Origin: Pseudomonas sp. GD03944
Lineage (GTDB): Bacteria > Pseudomonadota > Gammaproteobacteria > Pseudomonadales > Pseudomonadaceae
DNA: 64,000 nucleotides
Assembly (NCBI RefSeq): GCF_029839275.1
Contig: NZ_JAOCAH010000004.1
Span: forward strand, 248,001 to 312,000
Direction of reading: 5' to 3'
The position numbers and the translations under genes were made by a program. The notes under the pieces are model-generated. The model saw nothing but the letters and a program-made list of their open reading frames with translations. It was not told the origin of the DNA and made no database searches. Shown in pieces: positions 45,772-57,732 of the stretch. Each line of letters opens with the position of its first letter. Within the stretch, counting starts at the first letter, position 1.

Positions 45772-48532
45772 GATAACCTTGAATGCCTTGGTCGAGGAAA
45801 GTCTCGACGTTGCTGCCTGTCACGCCGCCCAGGCCCTTGAGCACGATCTGCAGGAAGATACCGCGATCCGGCTCGTCGTTGCGCGATGGGTTGAGGCTGA
45901 CTTCGTCGTAGTCGACCCAGTAGCGGTTGATCAGGCGCAGTTTCCAGCAGCAGCTGTCGTACTCGAAGCCACCGAAGGCTTCCAGAGTACGGTTGCGTGC
46001 GTAGTCATACTGCCAGCGGGAGACCACGCTCCACTGCGGCACGATTGGCCAGATGACCGAGAAGTCGTGCTGGCTGATCTTGTAGTAGTCCTTGATGTAG
46101 TTCGGGTTCTGCGAACCGTCAGCCAATGTCGGACTGCCGTAATCCGGGTTGGACGTCCAGGTACCGGTGTCCTGGTCGTAGCGGATGGTGTCGTTGCGGT
46201 AGCGATAACCGACGTTGACCACCTTGTTCGGGTTGTCTTCCGGCTGGTAGTGGAACATTGCGCTACCCGAACGGGTGCGGTGGGTATCCGGGTCCCAGTT
46301 GAATTCGGAGCTCAGGCGCCAGTCGCGGTTGAAGCGATACAGGTACTGCATCGCGTACGGCGACTGCGACGCCTGGGACTCCTCGCGAAGGCGGTAATCG
46401 ATACCTGGCATCTGCACCTTGCGGTCTTCGAAATAGAAGGCCTGGCCGATGCTGAAGCGCTGGCGCTCGAAGCCGTTGGCTTCGAACCAGCGGTTGGTGA
46501 TGCCCAGCGACAGGCGGTTCTCGTCACCGATGCGGTCCTTGCCCGAGAAGCGGTTTTCGCGGAACAGCGACGCGTAGTTGAACAGGCTCTCGCCGGTATC
46601 GAAGACCGGAATGTCTGTCTGGTCTTCCTCGGGCACATAGAGGTAGAACAGGCGCGGTTCCAGGGTCTGACGGTAGTTATTGCCGAACAGCTGTGTCTCG
46701 CGGTCGAAGTACAGGCCGCTGTCCAGGCTGAACATGCCGACGCTGCGGCTCTGGCTGCTGCTGTAGTCCTGCTCGGCGAGCAGCGTGGCTTTGCCCTGCT
46801 GGTCGAGGTCGAGATCGTAGTTGGTCTGCAGGTACTTGACCTTCGGCGTGACGAAGCCCCAGCTCCAGTTGAACGGCATGCTGACTGCCGGCTCCAGGTG
46901 CAGCCGGTCGCCGTTGGCGCGGTCCAGGCCCTGTACGCGGGTGTCGTACCAGGACTGTTCGACGATGCCGTCTTCATTGATGAAGTTGCCGTCACGCAGG
47001 TCGCGGTCGAAGCGGACCAGTTCGGTCTGGTAGCTGAAGTTCAGGCCGCCCGGCTGGAAGGGCAGGGCGCCGTCGAGGGTGATCTGCGGCAACCGGTTGT
47101 ACGGAGTGATGTCGGTGATATTGGCCAGCTCGTACGCATGCGCATTCAAACGTGCGGTGTAGCTGTCGCCCCGGTAGGTCAGGGTACCGCGCTGGTCGAC
47201 ATAATCGGTGCCGCCAATACCCAGGTCGGTGCTCAGGTCCTGGAAGTAGTAGGGATCGCTGATGTCGGTGTAGTCGACCTCGGTCATCAGGCGCGAGTCC
47301 AGACCACCTTTGTGCTGCCAGCTGTACATCCAGCGCTGGTCCTTGTAATCGGACTGCAGCTTGCGGTCGTCGTTGCTGTCGTCGAGGTAGGCGGCGCCGA
47401 ACTGGCCTTCGCTGCTCTTGGTCAGGTAACGGAATTCGCCTTCCATCAACAGGCCGCGGTCCGCCATGTAGGTCGGGTACAGCGTGGCGTCGTAGTTGGG
47501 CGCCAGGTTGAAGTAGTACGGCGTCTGCAGGGTGAAGCCGTTGTCGCTCGAGGAACCGATGCTGGGCGGCAGGAAGCCGGACTGGCGACGGTCGTCGATC
47601 GGGAAATAGATGTACGGGGTGTAGAACACCGGGAAATCTTTGACCCGCAGGGTCACGTTGGTCGCGGTACCGAAACCGGTTGCCGGGTTCAGGGTGACGT
47701 TGTTGCCCTTCAGGTGCCAGGCGTTGCTGCCCGGTTCGCACGTGGTGTAGGTGCCGTCTTTCAGGCGGATGATCGCGGTTTCTTCGCGCTTGGCGTAGAG
47801 CGCGCTGCCGCGCACGCGGCTGGTGTGCAGCACGTACTCGGCGTTGTCGACGCGGGCTTCACCGTTGTCCAGTTGCAGCTCGGCCTTGTCGCCCACCACC
47901 AGCATGCCCTGGTCGCGCAGGCGGACGTTGCCGATCAGCTCGCCGCGGTTTTCCGCTTGCAGCAGGTTGGCCTCGTCGGCCTCGACCTGCATGCCGGCCT
48001 GGCGCAGGACCACATCGCCGGCCAGCGTGGCGACCTGTTCTTCCTGCTGATAGCGCGACGCCTTGGCCGAAACGAACATCGGCGCTTCGCTCATCGGGGT
48101 CTTGTCGTTCATGCCCGGGCGCGTCGGCTCGACATAGGCACCGGCGCAATAGGGGCCGGTCTCGGCCAATTGGGCGGCGGTCAATTGCTCGCGCGGAACC
48201 CAGTCCAGATGGCTATAGTCGGCACTGCGCGAGGCCAGAGCCTTGCCACCGCTTTCGGTGACCAAGGTGGTTTTGGCAACCTTGCTCTCGCTGCTGCTGG
48301 CAGCAGTCGTACCGGCAGGGGAGCTGATGCTGGTGCCGCTGTGCACCGGGCGGGCTGGAAGCGCAGCACCGCTGGTCTTGGGCGCGCAGGCCCAACCCCC
48401 GGTGTCCGATGCCCGGCAGTCGAACTGCTCGGCTGCTACAGCGAATTGACCGGCGAGAGGCTGAAGGGCCAACAGGCCGCCAGTTACCAGAAGTGGGAAT
48501 TTTTTACGAAACGCGGGGTATTTTACTGCCAT
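45746..48532 (-). CDS. lptD: LPS-assembly outer membrane protein LptD
   Basis: 928 residues from ATG 48532. A signal peptide ([20 protein letters not shown]) precedes a Pseudomonas-type N-terminal extension with Cys residues, an OstA/LptA-like periplasmic domain (about 145-300) and the 26-strand barrel domain. It inserts lipopolysaccharide into the outer leaflet with LptE. The frame is open to 48619, but GGAAAA lies just before 48532 and the signal peptide starts there. It is divergent from amgK and heads the lptD-surA-pdxA-rsmA-apaG-apaH-glpE series. Confidence 0.96.
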   Translation of the reverse strand: MAVKYPAFRKKFPLLVTGGLLALQPLAGQFAVAAEQFDCRASDTGGWACAPKTSGAALPARPVHSGTSISSPAGTTAASSSESKVAKTTLVTESGGKALASRSADYSHLDWVPREQLTAAQLAETGPYCAGAYVEPTRPGMNDKTPMSEAPMFVSAKASRYQQEEQVATLAGDVVLRQAGMQVEADEANLLQAENRGELIGNVRLRDQGMLVVGDKAELQLDNGEARVDNAEYVLHTSRVRGSALYAKREETAIIRLKDGTYTTCEPGSNAWHLKGNNVTLNPATGFGTATNVTLRVKDFPVFYTPYIYFPIDDRRQSGFLPPSIGSSSDNGFTLQTPYYFNLAPNYDATLYPTYMADRGLLMEGEFRYLTKSSEGQFGAAYLDDSNDDRKLQSDYKDQRWMYSWQHKGGLDSRLMTEVDYTDISDPYYFQDLSTDLGIGGTDYVDQRGTLTYRGDSYTARLNAHAYELANITDITPYNRLPQITLDGALPFQPGGLNFSYQTELVRFDRDLRDGNFINEDGIVEQSWYDTRVQGLDRANGDRLHLEPAVSMPFNWSWGFVTPKVKYLQTNYDLDLDQQGKATLLAEQDYSSSQSRSVGMFSLDSGLYFDRETQLFGNNYRQTLEPRLFYLYVPEEDQTDIPVFDTGESLFNYASLFRENRFSGKDRIGDENRLSLGITNRWFEANGFERQRFSIGQAFYFEDRKVQMPGIDYRLREESQASQSPYAMQYLYRFNRDWRLSSEFNWDPDTHRTRSGSAMFHYQPEDNPNKVVNVGYRYRNDTIRYDQDTGTWTSNPDYGSPTLADGSQNPNYIKDYYKISQHDFSVIWPIVPQWSVVSRWQYDYARNRTLEAFGGFEYDSCCWKLRLINRYWVDYDEVSLNPSRNDEPDRGIFLQIVLKGLGGVTGSNVETFLDQGIQGYREREDKAF

Positions 48533-48657
48533 CTTATTTTTCCGGGCTTCCTGCGCGCCATTGGCCCAGGGGCCGCACGCCACTCGATGGGCTGAAAAAG
48601 ATGCTGGATAATAAAGCATGACCCGCGCAACGGCTAGCGCCGTCGGAGACCCTTGTA

Positions 48658-50351
<1,694 letters not shown>

Positions 50352-50352
50352 G

Positions 50353-51114
50353 ATGATCTGGCCGGCTACTGTGCTGGGTGCCGTGGCGGGGTGGGCGGCG
50401 GCGAGCATTCCCGGCGCGCTGCTCGGCGGCCTGCTGGGGCAGGTGCTCGACCGGCGGCTGCGCCTGCACAGCTGGTCGGCGCTGTGGCAGCGGCTGGGGC
50501 TGCAGCAGCCGGACAGCTCGGACGACATGCTGCTGTTCGTGCTGCTGGGACGCCTGGCCAAGTGCGAGGGGCGGGTGCTGCCGGTGCACATCGAGCAGGC
50601 ACGCTCGGAAATGCAGCGCCTGGGGTTGGGCGATGCGGACCGCCAACGGGCGATCGACGCGTTCTCTCGCGGCAAGACCGGACGTGACAGCCTGCGTGCG
50701 CCCTTGCGGCGGCAGCGCCTGCAGAGCGAAGCGCTGCTGCGTGCCTGCTGGCGCATGGCCTGGGTCGACGGGCGGGTCGGCCAGGTCGAGCAGGAGTTGA
50801 TCCTGCTGTGGGGGAAATGGCTAGGCGTATCGCCCGCGGCCCAGGCGCAGCTGAATGCGGCCTACGCCCCGAAGCAGGGTCCGATGGCCTCCACCGGCGG
50901 CAGTTATGAGCAGGCGCTGCGCTTGCTGGGCGTGGCGGCGGACAGCGAGCCAGCACAGATCAAACGTGCCTATCGCCGCCTGTTGAGCCGGCATCACCCG
51001 GACAAGCTGGCCGGCAGTGGGGCCGGCGCGGAGCGCGTGCGCGAAGCCACGGAAAAAACCCGCGAACTGCACAATGCCTATGGTGTGATCCGCCAGCGCC
51101 GCGGCTTCCGCTGA
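50353..51114 (+). CDS. djlA: DjlA-type membrane-anchored J-domain co-chaperone
   Basis: 253 residues. An N-terminal membrane segment (about 5-28, Gly/Ala-rich) is followed by a TerB-like helical domain (about 50-165) and a C-terminal J domain (about 188-253) with the invariant HPD in RLLSRHHPDKLAGS. This is the DjlA layout; such proteins recruit DnaK at the membrane. The start is 2 bp after murU. Confidence 0.9.
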   Translation: MIWPATVLGAVAGWAAASIPGALLGGLLGQVLDRRLRLHSWSALWQRLGLQQPDSSDDMLLFVLLGRLAKCEGRVLPVHIEQARSEMQRLGLGDADRQRAIDAFSRGKTGRDSLRAPLRRQRLQSEALLRACWRMAWVDGRVGQVEQELILLWGKWLGVSPAAQAQLNAAYAPKQGPMASTGGSYEQALRLLGVAADSEPAQIKRAYRRLLSRHHPDKLAGSGAGAERVREATEKTRELHNAYGVIRQRRGFR

Positions 51115-51118
51115 GGTA

Positions 51119-52138
51119 TCAGCCGGCCGGCGCTCCGGCCGCTGGCGCGGAGGGGGCTGCTTTCTTGAGCTGTGTATCGAGCCAGCCGCGAATGCGCCGA
51201 TAGACCTGTTCCTGCTCGACCTCGGGGTTGTCGGGCAGTGCCTTCATCCCGATCTGGGTATAGGCCGGGTGCTTCTGCCGCTTGCCCGCCTGCATGCGCA
51301 GCAGTGCGGCGGAACGGTCTGCCGCCTGATCCTTGAAGTAGAAATCGCCGGTGGGCAGTTGCAAGCCCGGGATCAGTTCATCCAGCTCCGGTGCGAATCC
51401 CGTTGGCCGTTCGGCCGCGACCAGCAGAAGATGCCGTACGCCGTCTGGCTTGTGTTCGGCCAGGTAGCGTGCCGCCCAGTAGGCACCGCTGCCGTGGCCG
51501 AGCAGGACGATGGTCTTGGCCTGGCGCTGTTCGGCGAAGGCGATGCCGGCGGCAATGCGGGCCAGCACGCGCTGGGTATGGGCGGCGCGCTGTGCGTCGG
51601 TCTGTGCTTTCGCGGCTTCTTCCGGTGCCACTGGCATGGCTGCCGTGGCTTCTTCGGTGCTGGGCGTCGGGGCTTCCCCATCTGCCTGAGGCGCCGCGGG
51701 TTCGCCGGGGGCGGCGGGGGCGGTTTCGTCGATCGGGGGGCGGACCGGCAGCAGCTCGCCCTGGGGGTCGGGCAGGGTCAGGCTGAGGCTGTGCCAGCCG
51801 TTGTCCGGCAGCTTGCGGCGCAGCGGGCCGATGCTCTGTGGCCAGTCGGCGCTCTCATCGTCGCCGGGCAACAGGATCACCGCGCCATTCGCGTCGCCGA
51901 CGTTTGCCGGCAGCCACAGGGCCAGGAACTGATCACCGCCGGCGTCGAGCATCTGTTGCTCGCGCAGCGCCAGTTGTCGCTCCAGGGCCCGGGCATCCAC
52001 CTGGCTGCGTTCGTCCAGCGGTGGCCGCACGGGCACTTCGGCCGCGGGCGGGGTTTCTTCCGCCTGCACCGGCAGGGCGCAGGCCAGCAGCAGGGCCAGA
52101 GGGAAACGGAAAGGAGTCGAGCGGCAGGCCCTGGGCAT
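51119..52138 (-). CDS. DUF3530 family protein, alpha/beta-hydrolase-like
   Basis: 339 residues from ATG 52138, with AGGA eight bases upstream. A signal peptide (FPLALLLACALPVQA) suggests a periplasmic location. The core resembles an alpha/beta hydrolase, with KTIVLLGHGSGAYWAARYLA as nucleophile elbow (G-H-G-S-G). A Pro/Ala/Glu-rich insert (about 150-200) interrupts the fold. DUF3530 proteins are conserved in Pseudomonas at this position but have no settled activity. Confidence 0.82.
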   Translation of the reverse strand: MPRACRSTPFRFPLALLLACALPVQAEETPPAAEVPVRPPLDERSQVDARALERQLALREQQMLDAGGDQFLALWLPANVGDANGAVILLPGDDESADWPQSIGPLRRKLPDNGWHSLSLTLPDPQGELLPVRPPIDETAPAAPGEPAAPQADGEAPTPSTEEATAAMPVAPEEAAKAQTDAQRAAHTQRVLARIAAGIAFAEQRQAKTIVLLGHGSGAYWAARYLAEHKPDGVRHLLLVAAERPTGFAPELDELIPGLQLPTGDFYFKDQAADRSAALLRMQAGKRQKHPAYTQIGMKALPDNPEVEQEQVYRRIRGWLDTQLKKAAPSAPAAGAPAG

Positions 52139-52282
52139 CAATGCATTCCTGGCAGGGGGACGTGCGTTCAGCCTACTGGCTCGCCGCCGATTTGTCAGGC
52201 GGACCCTTGGCAACGCCACGGGTGGCTGGAGTAATGTAGCAGGCATCCCTGTTTGAGCCCCTGAGCGCGGTGGTCCCTGAGC

Positions 52283-54667
52283 ATGATGCGTTCGTTGAAT
52301 GTTCTCCTGCTGCTCGTGTGCCTGTCGCCCCTGTGCTGGGCCGGAACTGCCGGCCGCTCTAGTTTGTTCACTGCAGAGCAGGAGGCCTGGCTCGCTGCCC
52401 ATTCGACGCTGCGGGTCGGGGTGGTCCTGCAGCCGCCCTTCGCTCAGTCCGATCGCCGTCAGCAGGGCCTGTCAGGTGCCAGCATCGAGCTGATGGAGCA
52501 CCTGGCCCGCCAACTGCGGGTGCAACTGGTGTGGACCGCGTTCCAGAACCAGACCGCACTCGAGGAGGCGCTCAACGCCAGGGCCATCGACCTGGCACCC
52601 GGTCTGACCCAGACCCCCGCCGGGCTGCGCGTGGCGCTGTTCTCCGATCCCTATTTGCGCATCCCTCATCTGTTGGTGGGCGTTCGCAGCGCCACGGGCA
52701 GCGTCGACCTGGAGCAGGTGGACGGCACGGTGCCGATTGCGGTGGCGGGCAGTGAGGCGGTGCTGGGCTACCTGCGCAGCAGCTTCGCGCAATTGAACGT
52801 GCAGGCGGTGGAGTCGCCACGCGAGGCCATGCGCCGGGTGCAGGAGCAGCGGGCCGGGTACGCCGTGGTGGACCAGGCCCAGCTCAGTCGCCTGTCGCGG
52901 GAGGCCGAGTTCGCCGACATGGCGATCGTCGGCGACATCGGTCTGCCGCAACTGTTGCGGGTCGCGTCGCGCCGCGACTGGCCGGTGCTGGCCAGTGTGG
53001 TGGATATCGGCCTGCGGGCGATCGCCCCGCGGGACCTGGAGCAGCTGCATGAGCGCTGGTTGCAGCCGGGCTATGCCGCGCCTCCGGTTTCCGTCGGTTT
53101 CTGGAAAAGCCTGTGCGTGTTCCTGGCGCTGCTGTTCCTGGCCTGCCTGGCGCTGTTGCTGACGGTGCGCCGGCAGCGCGACACCCTGGAGTTCCGCCTG
53201 CTGGCCGCACGGCATGAAATCGAACTGCGGGAAACCGCCAAGGACGCCCTGCGCCTGGCGCAGTTCTCCATCGACCACAGCACGGTGGGTATTCTCTGGG
53301 TCAACTGGGACAGTCACGTGCGCTATGCCAACCGGGCGGCGGAGCGAATGCTCGGCTACCTGCCGGGCACGGTGGTCGATCGCCCCTTGCGCGATTTCGA
53401 GCCGCGCCTGGACATGGACCGCTGGCTCAACCTGTGGCGGCATGCCCGCCAGGGCGACGACGGGCCGCTGAGTTTCGAGACCGAGTGCCAGCGAGCCGAT
53501 GGCAGGTTGCTGCCGGTGGACGTGTCGCTGAGCTTTCTGCGCTACCGCGAGACCGAATACCTGGTGGTGTTCGTCACCGACGTCACCGAGCGGCGCCGCG
53601 CCCTGGCGGCATTGCGTGAGAGCGAGGCGCGCCTGCAGGGCATCGCCGCCAACGTGCCGGGACTGGTGTTCCGCCTGGAGCGGCCGCAGCCGAACCAGCC
53701 GGTGGACTTCGCCTTCATCAGCGAAGGCAGCGAGAACCTGGTGGGCTATACGGCGGCGACCCTGCTGGCCCCGGATCGCGGGCTGCGCAGCCTGGTGCAC
53801 CCGGATGACAAGGCCAGCTACCACCGCACCCAGGACCAGGCGCTGCTCAGCGACAGTGACTGGCACTGGCAGGGGCGGATCCTGACTAACTCCGGCGAGC
53901 AGCGCTGGGCCGATATCAAGGCGATCGCGCGACGGCTCGAGGGCGGTCAAGTGGTCTGGGACGGCATCGTCTGGGACATCAGCCAGAACAAGCGCATCGA
54001 GCTCGAACTGGCTGAATCCCGTGCCCAACTGCGCGACCTGTCCGCCCACCTGGAAAGCGTGCGCGAGGAAGAGAAGGCGCGTATCGCCCGGGAAGTGCAC
54101 GACGAATTGGGGCAGGTGCTCACCGTGCTCAAGCTGGAAACCTCGATGTGCGAGCTGAGCTATTCGGCCCTCGACCCTGGCCTGGGCGAGCGCCTGGGCA
54201 ACATGAAGCGCTTGATCGCCCAGTTGTTCCAGCTGGTGCGCGACGTGGCCAGTGCCCTGCGTCCGCCGATCCTGGATGCCGGCCTGGCGTCGGCCATCGA
54301 GTGGCAGGCCCAGCGTTTCGAAGCGCGGACCCAGATCCCTTGCCTGGTCGAGGTGCCGGATGAATTGCCGGAGCTGCCCGACGGGCAGGCCATCGGGCTG
54401 TTCCGGGTGTTGCAGGAAGCCCTGACCAATGTGATCCGCCATGCCGGTGCGCACACGGTGGAGCTGCGCCTGGAACGCAGCAATGCCATGCTGTGCCTGA
54501 GCATCGTCGACGATGGGCGCGGTTTCACGCCCGAGGCTGTCGGCATGCAGTCGTTCGGGCTGGTGGGCATGCGCGAGCGGGTGCTGATGCTGGGCGGAAC
54601 CCTGGCGATCGACAGCCGCCCCGGGGAAGGCACCACCCTGACGGTCACGGTGCCGCTGGACAGTTGA
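52283..54667 (+). CDS. agtS: Sensor histidine kinase, AgtS-like (SBP_bac_3, PAS, HisKA_3)
   Basis: 794 residues. A signal peptide, a periplasmic SBP_bac_3 domain (about 40-255), a membrane helix (about 277-297), two PAS domains (about 325-445 and 455-570), HisKA_3 with phosphoacceptor His606 in IAREVHDELGQVL, and a NarL-type HATPase ending with GLVGMRERVLMLGG. The layout and position next to the NarL-type regulator and the polyamine-type ABC transporter match PA0600/AgtS, which senses delta-aminovalerate and GABA. Symbol assigned by synteny. Confidence 0.85.
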   Translation: MMRSLNVLLLLVCLSPLCWAGTAGRSSLFTAEQEAWLAAHSTLRVGVVLQPPFAQSDRRQQGLSGASIELMEHLARQLRVQLVWTAFQNQTALEEALNARAIDLAPGLTQTPAGLRVALFSDPYLRIPHLLVGVRSATGSVDLEQVDGTVPIAVAGSEAVLGYLRSSFAQLNVQAVESPREAMRRVQEQRAGYAVVDQAQLSRLSREAEFADMAIVGDIGLPQLLRVASRRDWPVLASVVDIGLRAIAPRDLEQLHERWLQPGYAAPPVSVGFWKSLCVFLALLFLACLALLLTVRRQRDTLEFRLLAARHEIELRETAKDALRLAQFSIDHSTVGILWVNWDSHVRYANRAAERMLGYLPGTVVDRPLRDFEPRLDMDRWLNLWRHARQGDDGPLSFETECQRADGRLLPVDVSLSFLRYRETEYLVVFVTDVTERRRALAALRESEARLQGIAANVPGLVFRLERPQPNQPVDFAFISEGSENLVGYTAATLLAPDRGLRSLVHPDDKASYHRTQDQALLSDSDWHWQGRILTNSGEQRWADIKAIARRLEGGQVVWDGIVWDISQNKRIELELAESRAQLRDLSAHLESVREEEKARIAREVHDELGQVLTVLKLETSMCELSYSALDPGLGERLGNMKRLIAQLFQLVRDVASALRPPILDAGLASAIEWQAQRFEARTQIPCLVEVPDELPELPDGQAIGLFRVLQEALTNVIRHAGAHTVELRLERSNAMLCLSIVDDGRGFTPEAVGMQSFGLVGMRERVLMLGGTLAIDSRPGEGTTLTVTVPLDS

Positions 54668-54704
54668 GCCGCGCGGTTGAGAACCGCCGGCAAGGAGACC
54701 CTGA

Positions 54705-55334
54705 TTGATTCGTGTACTGGTTGCCGAAGACCACACCATCGTTCGTGAAGGTATCAAGCAATTGATCGGCCTGGCCAAGGACCTGCAGGTGGTGGGGGAG
54801 GCGAGCAATGGCGAGCAGTTGCTCGACACCCTGCGCCACACGCCCTGCGAGGTAGTGCTGCTGGACATCTCCATGCCCGGGGTGAATGGGCTGGAGGCGA
54901 TTCCGCGCATCCGCGCCCTCAACCAGCCGCCGGCGATCCTGGTGCTGTCGATGCACGACGAGGCGCAGATGGCGGCCCGGGCGCTCAAGGTCGGCGCAGC
55001 CGGCTACGCCACCAAGGACAGCGACCCGGCGCTGCTGCTGACGGCGATTCGCAAGGTCGCCTCGGGCGGGCGCTACATTGACCCGGAGCTGGCGGACCGC
55101 ATGGTGTTCGAGGTCGGCCTGACCGATTCGCGCCCGCCCCATGCCTTGCTCTCCGAACGTGAGTTCTCGGTGTTCGAGCGCCTGGTACAGGGTGCCAACG
55201 TCAACGAGATCGCCCAGCAGTTGGCGCTCAGCAGCAAGACCATCAGCACCCACAAGGCGCGCTTGATGCAGAAGCTCAACCTGCATTCGGTGGCCGACCT
55301 GGTGCGCTATGCCCTGGAGCACAAGTTGCTGTGA
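54705..55334 (+). CDS. agtR: NarL-family response regulator, AgtR-like
   Basis: 209 residues. The receiver has AEDHTIVREG and VVLLDISMPGVNG (phospho-Asp); the C-terminal LuxR HTH has LSEREFSVFERLVQGANVNE and the recognition helix SSKTISTHKARLMQKL. The start is a TTG at 54705 with AAGGAG six to seven bases upstream (54692-54697). Partner of the adjacent kinase, likely activating the ABC transporter genes in response to delta-aminovalerate or GABA, as AgtR does in P. aeruginosa. Confidence 0.88.
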   Translation: MIRVLVAEDHTIVREGIKQLIGLAKDLQVVGEASNGEQLLDTLRHTPCEVVLLDISMPGVNGLEAIPRIRALNQPPAILVLSMHDEAQMAARALKVGAAGYATKDSDPALLLTAIRKVASGGRYIDPELADRMVFEVGLTDSRPPHALLSEREFSVFERLVQGANVNEIAQQLALSSKTISTHKARLMQKLNLHSVADLVRYALEHKLL

Positions 55335-55337
55335 TCC

Positions 55338-55355
55338 TGTAGGGCGATCCCTACA
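55338..55355. promoter_or_regulatory. Inverted repeat after agtR, upstream of the transporter
   Basis: TGTAGGG-CGAT-CCCTACA, a perfect 7-bp inverted repeat overlapping the region just after the agtR stop. With no T run it looks more like an operator than a terminator. AgtR is the obvious candidate binder. Confidence 0.4.
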
Positions 55356-55427
55356 CGCGGTCGTCCGATGCGCTGATGACAATCTCTCCTGCCCCCCGAT
55401 TTGCGCCGCTTGCAGCTTTGCCTAGCC

Positions 55428-55444
55428 TGTAATCACTGATTACA
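55428..55444. promoter_or_regulatory. Palindrome directly upstream of the ABC transporter operon
   Basis: TGTAATC-ACT-GATTACA, a perfect 7-bp inverted repeat ending 19 bp before the ATPase ATG. Its outer bases resemble the 55338 repeat (TGTA...TACA). A loose sigma-70 match, TTGCGC-N16-TAGCCT, lies at 55401-55428, overlapping the left arm by one base. Confidence 0.4.
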
Positions 55445-55463
55445 AGAATCGAGGGTGTGGGGC

Positions 55464-56588
55464 ATGGGCGAGGTGAGTTCAACCGCCACGGCGGACAATG
55501 TGCTGGTCAGCTTCCGTGGCGTGCAGAAGAGCTATGACGGCGAGTCGCTGATCGTCAAGAACCTCAATCTGGACATCCGCAAGGGCGAGTTCCTCACCCT
55601 GCTCGGGCCGTCCGGCTCCGGCAAGACCACCAGCCTGATGATGCTGGCCGGTTTCGAGACCCCCACCAGCGGCGAGATCCAGCTGGCGGGGCGCTCCATC
55701 AACAACGTACCGCCGCACAAGCGCGACATCGGCATGGTGTTCCAGAACTACGCACTGTTCCCGCACATGACCGTGGCCGAGAACCTGGCGTTTCCCCTGT
55801 CCGTGCGGGGCATGGGCAAGACCGACGTCAGCGAGCGGGTGAAGCGTGCCCTGACCATGGTCCAGCTCGACGCCTTCGCCAACCGCTACCCCGGCCAGCT
55901 GTCCGGCGGCCAACAGCAGCGCGTGGCCCTGGCCCGGGCCCTGGTGTTCGAACCGCAACTGGTGCTGATGGACGAGCCCCTGGGCGCACTGGACAAGCAA
56001 TTGCGCGAACACATGCAGATGGAGATCAAGCACCTGCACAAGCGTCTGGGCGTGACGGTGGTGTACGTCACCCACGACCAGGGCGAAGCGCTGACCATGT
56101 CCGACCGCGTGGCGGTGTTCCACCAGGGCGAAATCCAGCAGATCGCCGACCCGCGCACGCTCTACGAAGCGCCCTGCAACACCTTCGTCGCCAACTTCAT
56201 CGGTGAGAACAACCGCCTCAATGGCCGCCTGCTCAGCCGTGACGGCGAGCGCTGCGTGGTCGGCCTGCCCCGCGGGGAAAAGGTCGAGGCGCTGGCGGTC
56301 AATGTCGGTCAGCCTGGCGAGCCGGTGACCCTCTCGGTGCGCCCCGAGCGCGTGAGCCTGAACGGCTCCAGCGAGAGCTGCTGCAACCGCTTTTCCGGGC
56401 GGGTCGCCGAATTCATCTACCTCGGCGACCACGTGCGGGTGCGCCTGGAGGTCTGCGGCATGACCGACTTCTTCGTCAAACAGCCCATCGCCGAACTCGA
56501 CCCTGCCCTGGCGGTGGGGGACGTGGTGCCCATCGGTTGGCAGGTCGAGCATGTGCGCGCACTCGACCCCTTGCTGGACAGTCATTGA
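55464..56588 (+). CDS. Polyamine/aminovalerate-type ABC transporter ATP-binding protein (AgtA-like)
   Basis: 374 residues of the PotA type. Walker [16 protein letters not shown], the Q-loop in [14 protein letters not shown], signature [15 protein letters not shown] and Walker [15 protein letters not shown] are intact; a C-terminal TOBE domain (about 290-370) follows. I chose ATG 55464, with GAGGG upstream, over GTG 55455. It lies downstream of agtSR-like genes and begins a four-gene transport operon for delta-aminovalerate/GABA-like solutes. Confidence 0.9.
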   Translation: MGEVSSTATADNVLVSFRGVQKSYDGESLIVKNLNLDIRKGEFLTLLGPSGSGKTTSLMMLAGFETPTSGEIQLAGRSINNVPPHKRDIGMVFQNYALFPHMTVAENLAFPLSVRGMGKTDVSERVKRALTMVQLDAFANRYPGQLSGGQQQRVALARALVFEPQLVLMDEPLGALDKQLREHMQMEIKHLHKRLGVTVVYVTHDQGEALTMSDRVAVFHQGEIQQIADPRTLYEAPCNTFVANFIGENNRLNGRLLSRDGERCVVGLPRGEKVEALAVNVGQPGEPVTLSVRPERVSLNGSSESCCNRFSGRVAEFIYLGDHVRVRLEVCGMTDFFVKQPIAELDPALAVGDVVPIGWQVEHVRALDPLLDSH

Positions 56589-56629
56589 TCGCGCTTAACC
56601 AACGAAGCCACAGTGGAGCAAAAACAACA

Positions 56630-57664
56630 ATGAAAAAATACCTCGCATTCCCCGTGCTGACCCTGGCCATGGCTTGCGCCGTGCCGGCGATGGCGGCCGA
56701 CCTGACGGTGATCTCCTTCGGCGGCGCGAACAAGGCCGCCCAGGTCAAGGCGTTCTACGAGCCGTGGGAAGCCAACGGTAGCGGCAAGATCATCGCGGGC
56801 GAATACAACGGCGAGATGGCGCGGGTAAAAGCCATGGTCGACACCAACAGCGTGTCCTGGAACCTGGTGGAAGTGGAATCGCCGGAACTGGCGCGCGGCT
56901 GTGACGAAGGCATGTTCGAAGAGCTCGACCCGGCCCAGTTCGGCAACGCCGACGACTTCGTCGAAGGGGCGATCCAGCCGTGCGGCGTGGGCTTCTTCGT
57001 CTGGTCCACGGTGCTGGCCTACAACGCCGACAAACTCGCCAGCGCGCCGACGGGCTGGGCGGATTTCTGGGACACCCAGAAATTCCCCGGCAAGCGTGGC
57101 CTGCGCAAAGGCGCCAAGTACACCCTGGAATTCGCCCTGATGGCCGATGGCGTGGCGCCGAAGGACGTGTACAGCGTGCTGGCCACCAAGGAAGGCCAGG
57201 ACCGCGCCTTCGCCAAGCTCGACCAGATCAAGCCGAGCATCCAGTGGTGGGAAGCGGGCGCCCAGCCGCCGCAGTTCCTGGCTTCCGGTGACGTGGTGAT
57301 GAGTTCGGCCTACAACGGGCGGATCGCCGCGGTGCAGGGCGAAAGCAACCTGCAGGTGGTGTGGAACGGTGGCATCTACGACTTCGACGCCTGGGCGATC
57401 CCGAAGGGCGCCAAGGACCAGGATGCCGCGCAGAAATTCATCGCCTTCTCCGTGACGCCGGAGCAGCAGAAGATCTACTCGCAGAACATCGCCTACGGCC
57501 CGGCCAACAAGAAGGCGGTCGAACTGCTTGATCCGAAGCTGCTGAAGGACATGCCGACCACGCCGGAAAACATCGCCAACCAGGTGGCCATGGACGTGAC
57601 CTTCTGGGCGGACTACGGCGAGCAGCTGGAACAGCGCTTCAACGCCTGGGCCGCGCGTAACTGA
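56630..57664 (+). CDS. Polyamine/aminovalerate-type ABC transporter substrate-binding protein (AgtB-like)
   Basis: 344-residue periplasmic binding protein of the PotD type. Signal peptide FPVLTLAMACAVPAMA is followed by ADLTVISFGGANKAAQVKAF. The binding lobe contains WNLVEVESPELARGCDEG, and FWDTQKFPGKRGLRKGAKYT is a family hallmark. Located between the ATPase and permease genes. The likely ligand is delta-aminovalerate or GABA, by analogy with P. aeruginosa; the sequence alone gives only the family. Confidence 0.9.
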   Translation: MKKYLAFPVLTLAMACAVPAMAADLTVISFGGANKAAQVKAFYEPWEANGSGKIIAGEYNGEMARVKAMVDTNSVSWNLVEVESPELARGCDEGMFEELDPAQFGNADDFVEGAIQPCGVGFFVWSTVLAYNADKLASAPTGWADFWDTQKFPGKRGLRKGAKYTLEFALMADGVAPKDVYSVLATKEGQDRAFAKLDQIKPSIQWWEAGAQPPQFLASGDVVMSSAYNGRIAAVQGESNLQVVWNGGIYDFDAWAIPKGAKDQDAAQKFIAFSVTPEQQKIYSQNIAYGPANKKAVELLDPKLLKDMPTTPENIANQVAMDVTFWADYGEQLEQRFNAWAARN

Positions 57665-57678
57665 CCCCCTCGGCAAGG

Positions 57679-57703
57679 CCCCTCTCCCGTGCCGGGGGAG
57701 GGG
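57679..57703 (+). repeat. Intercistronic hairpin after the binding protein gene
   Basis: CCCCTCTCCC (57679-57688) and GGGGGAGGGG (57694-57703) form a 10-bp stem with one G-U pair and a 5-base loop. In a transporter operon such a hairpin typically stabilises the binding-protein message relative to the permeases. Confidence 0.6.
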
Positions 57704-57732
57704 ATGTTTTCCTCGTTTTCGCGGAGTTCGCT

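Noticed and set aside
45638..48595. 985-codon plus-strand frame opposite lptD
   Set aside because: The product has no recognisable domain and is explained by high GC third positions of lptD and surA on the other strand.
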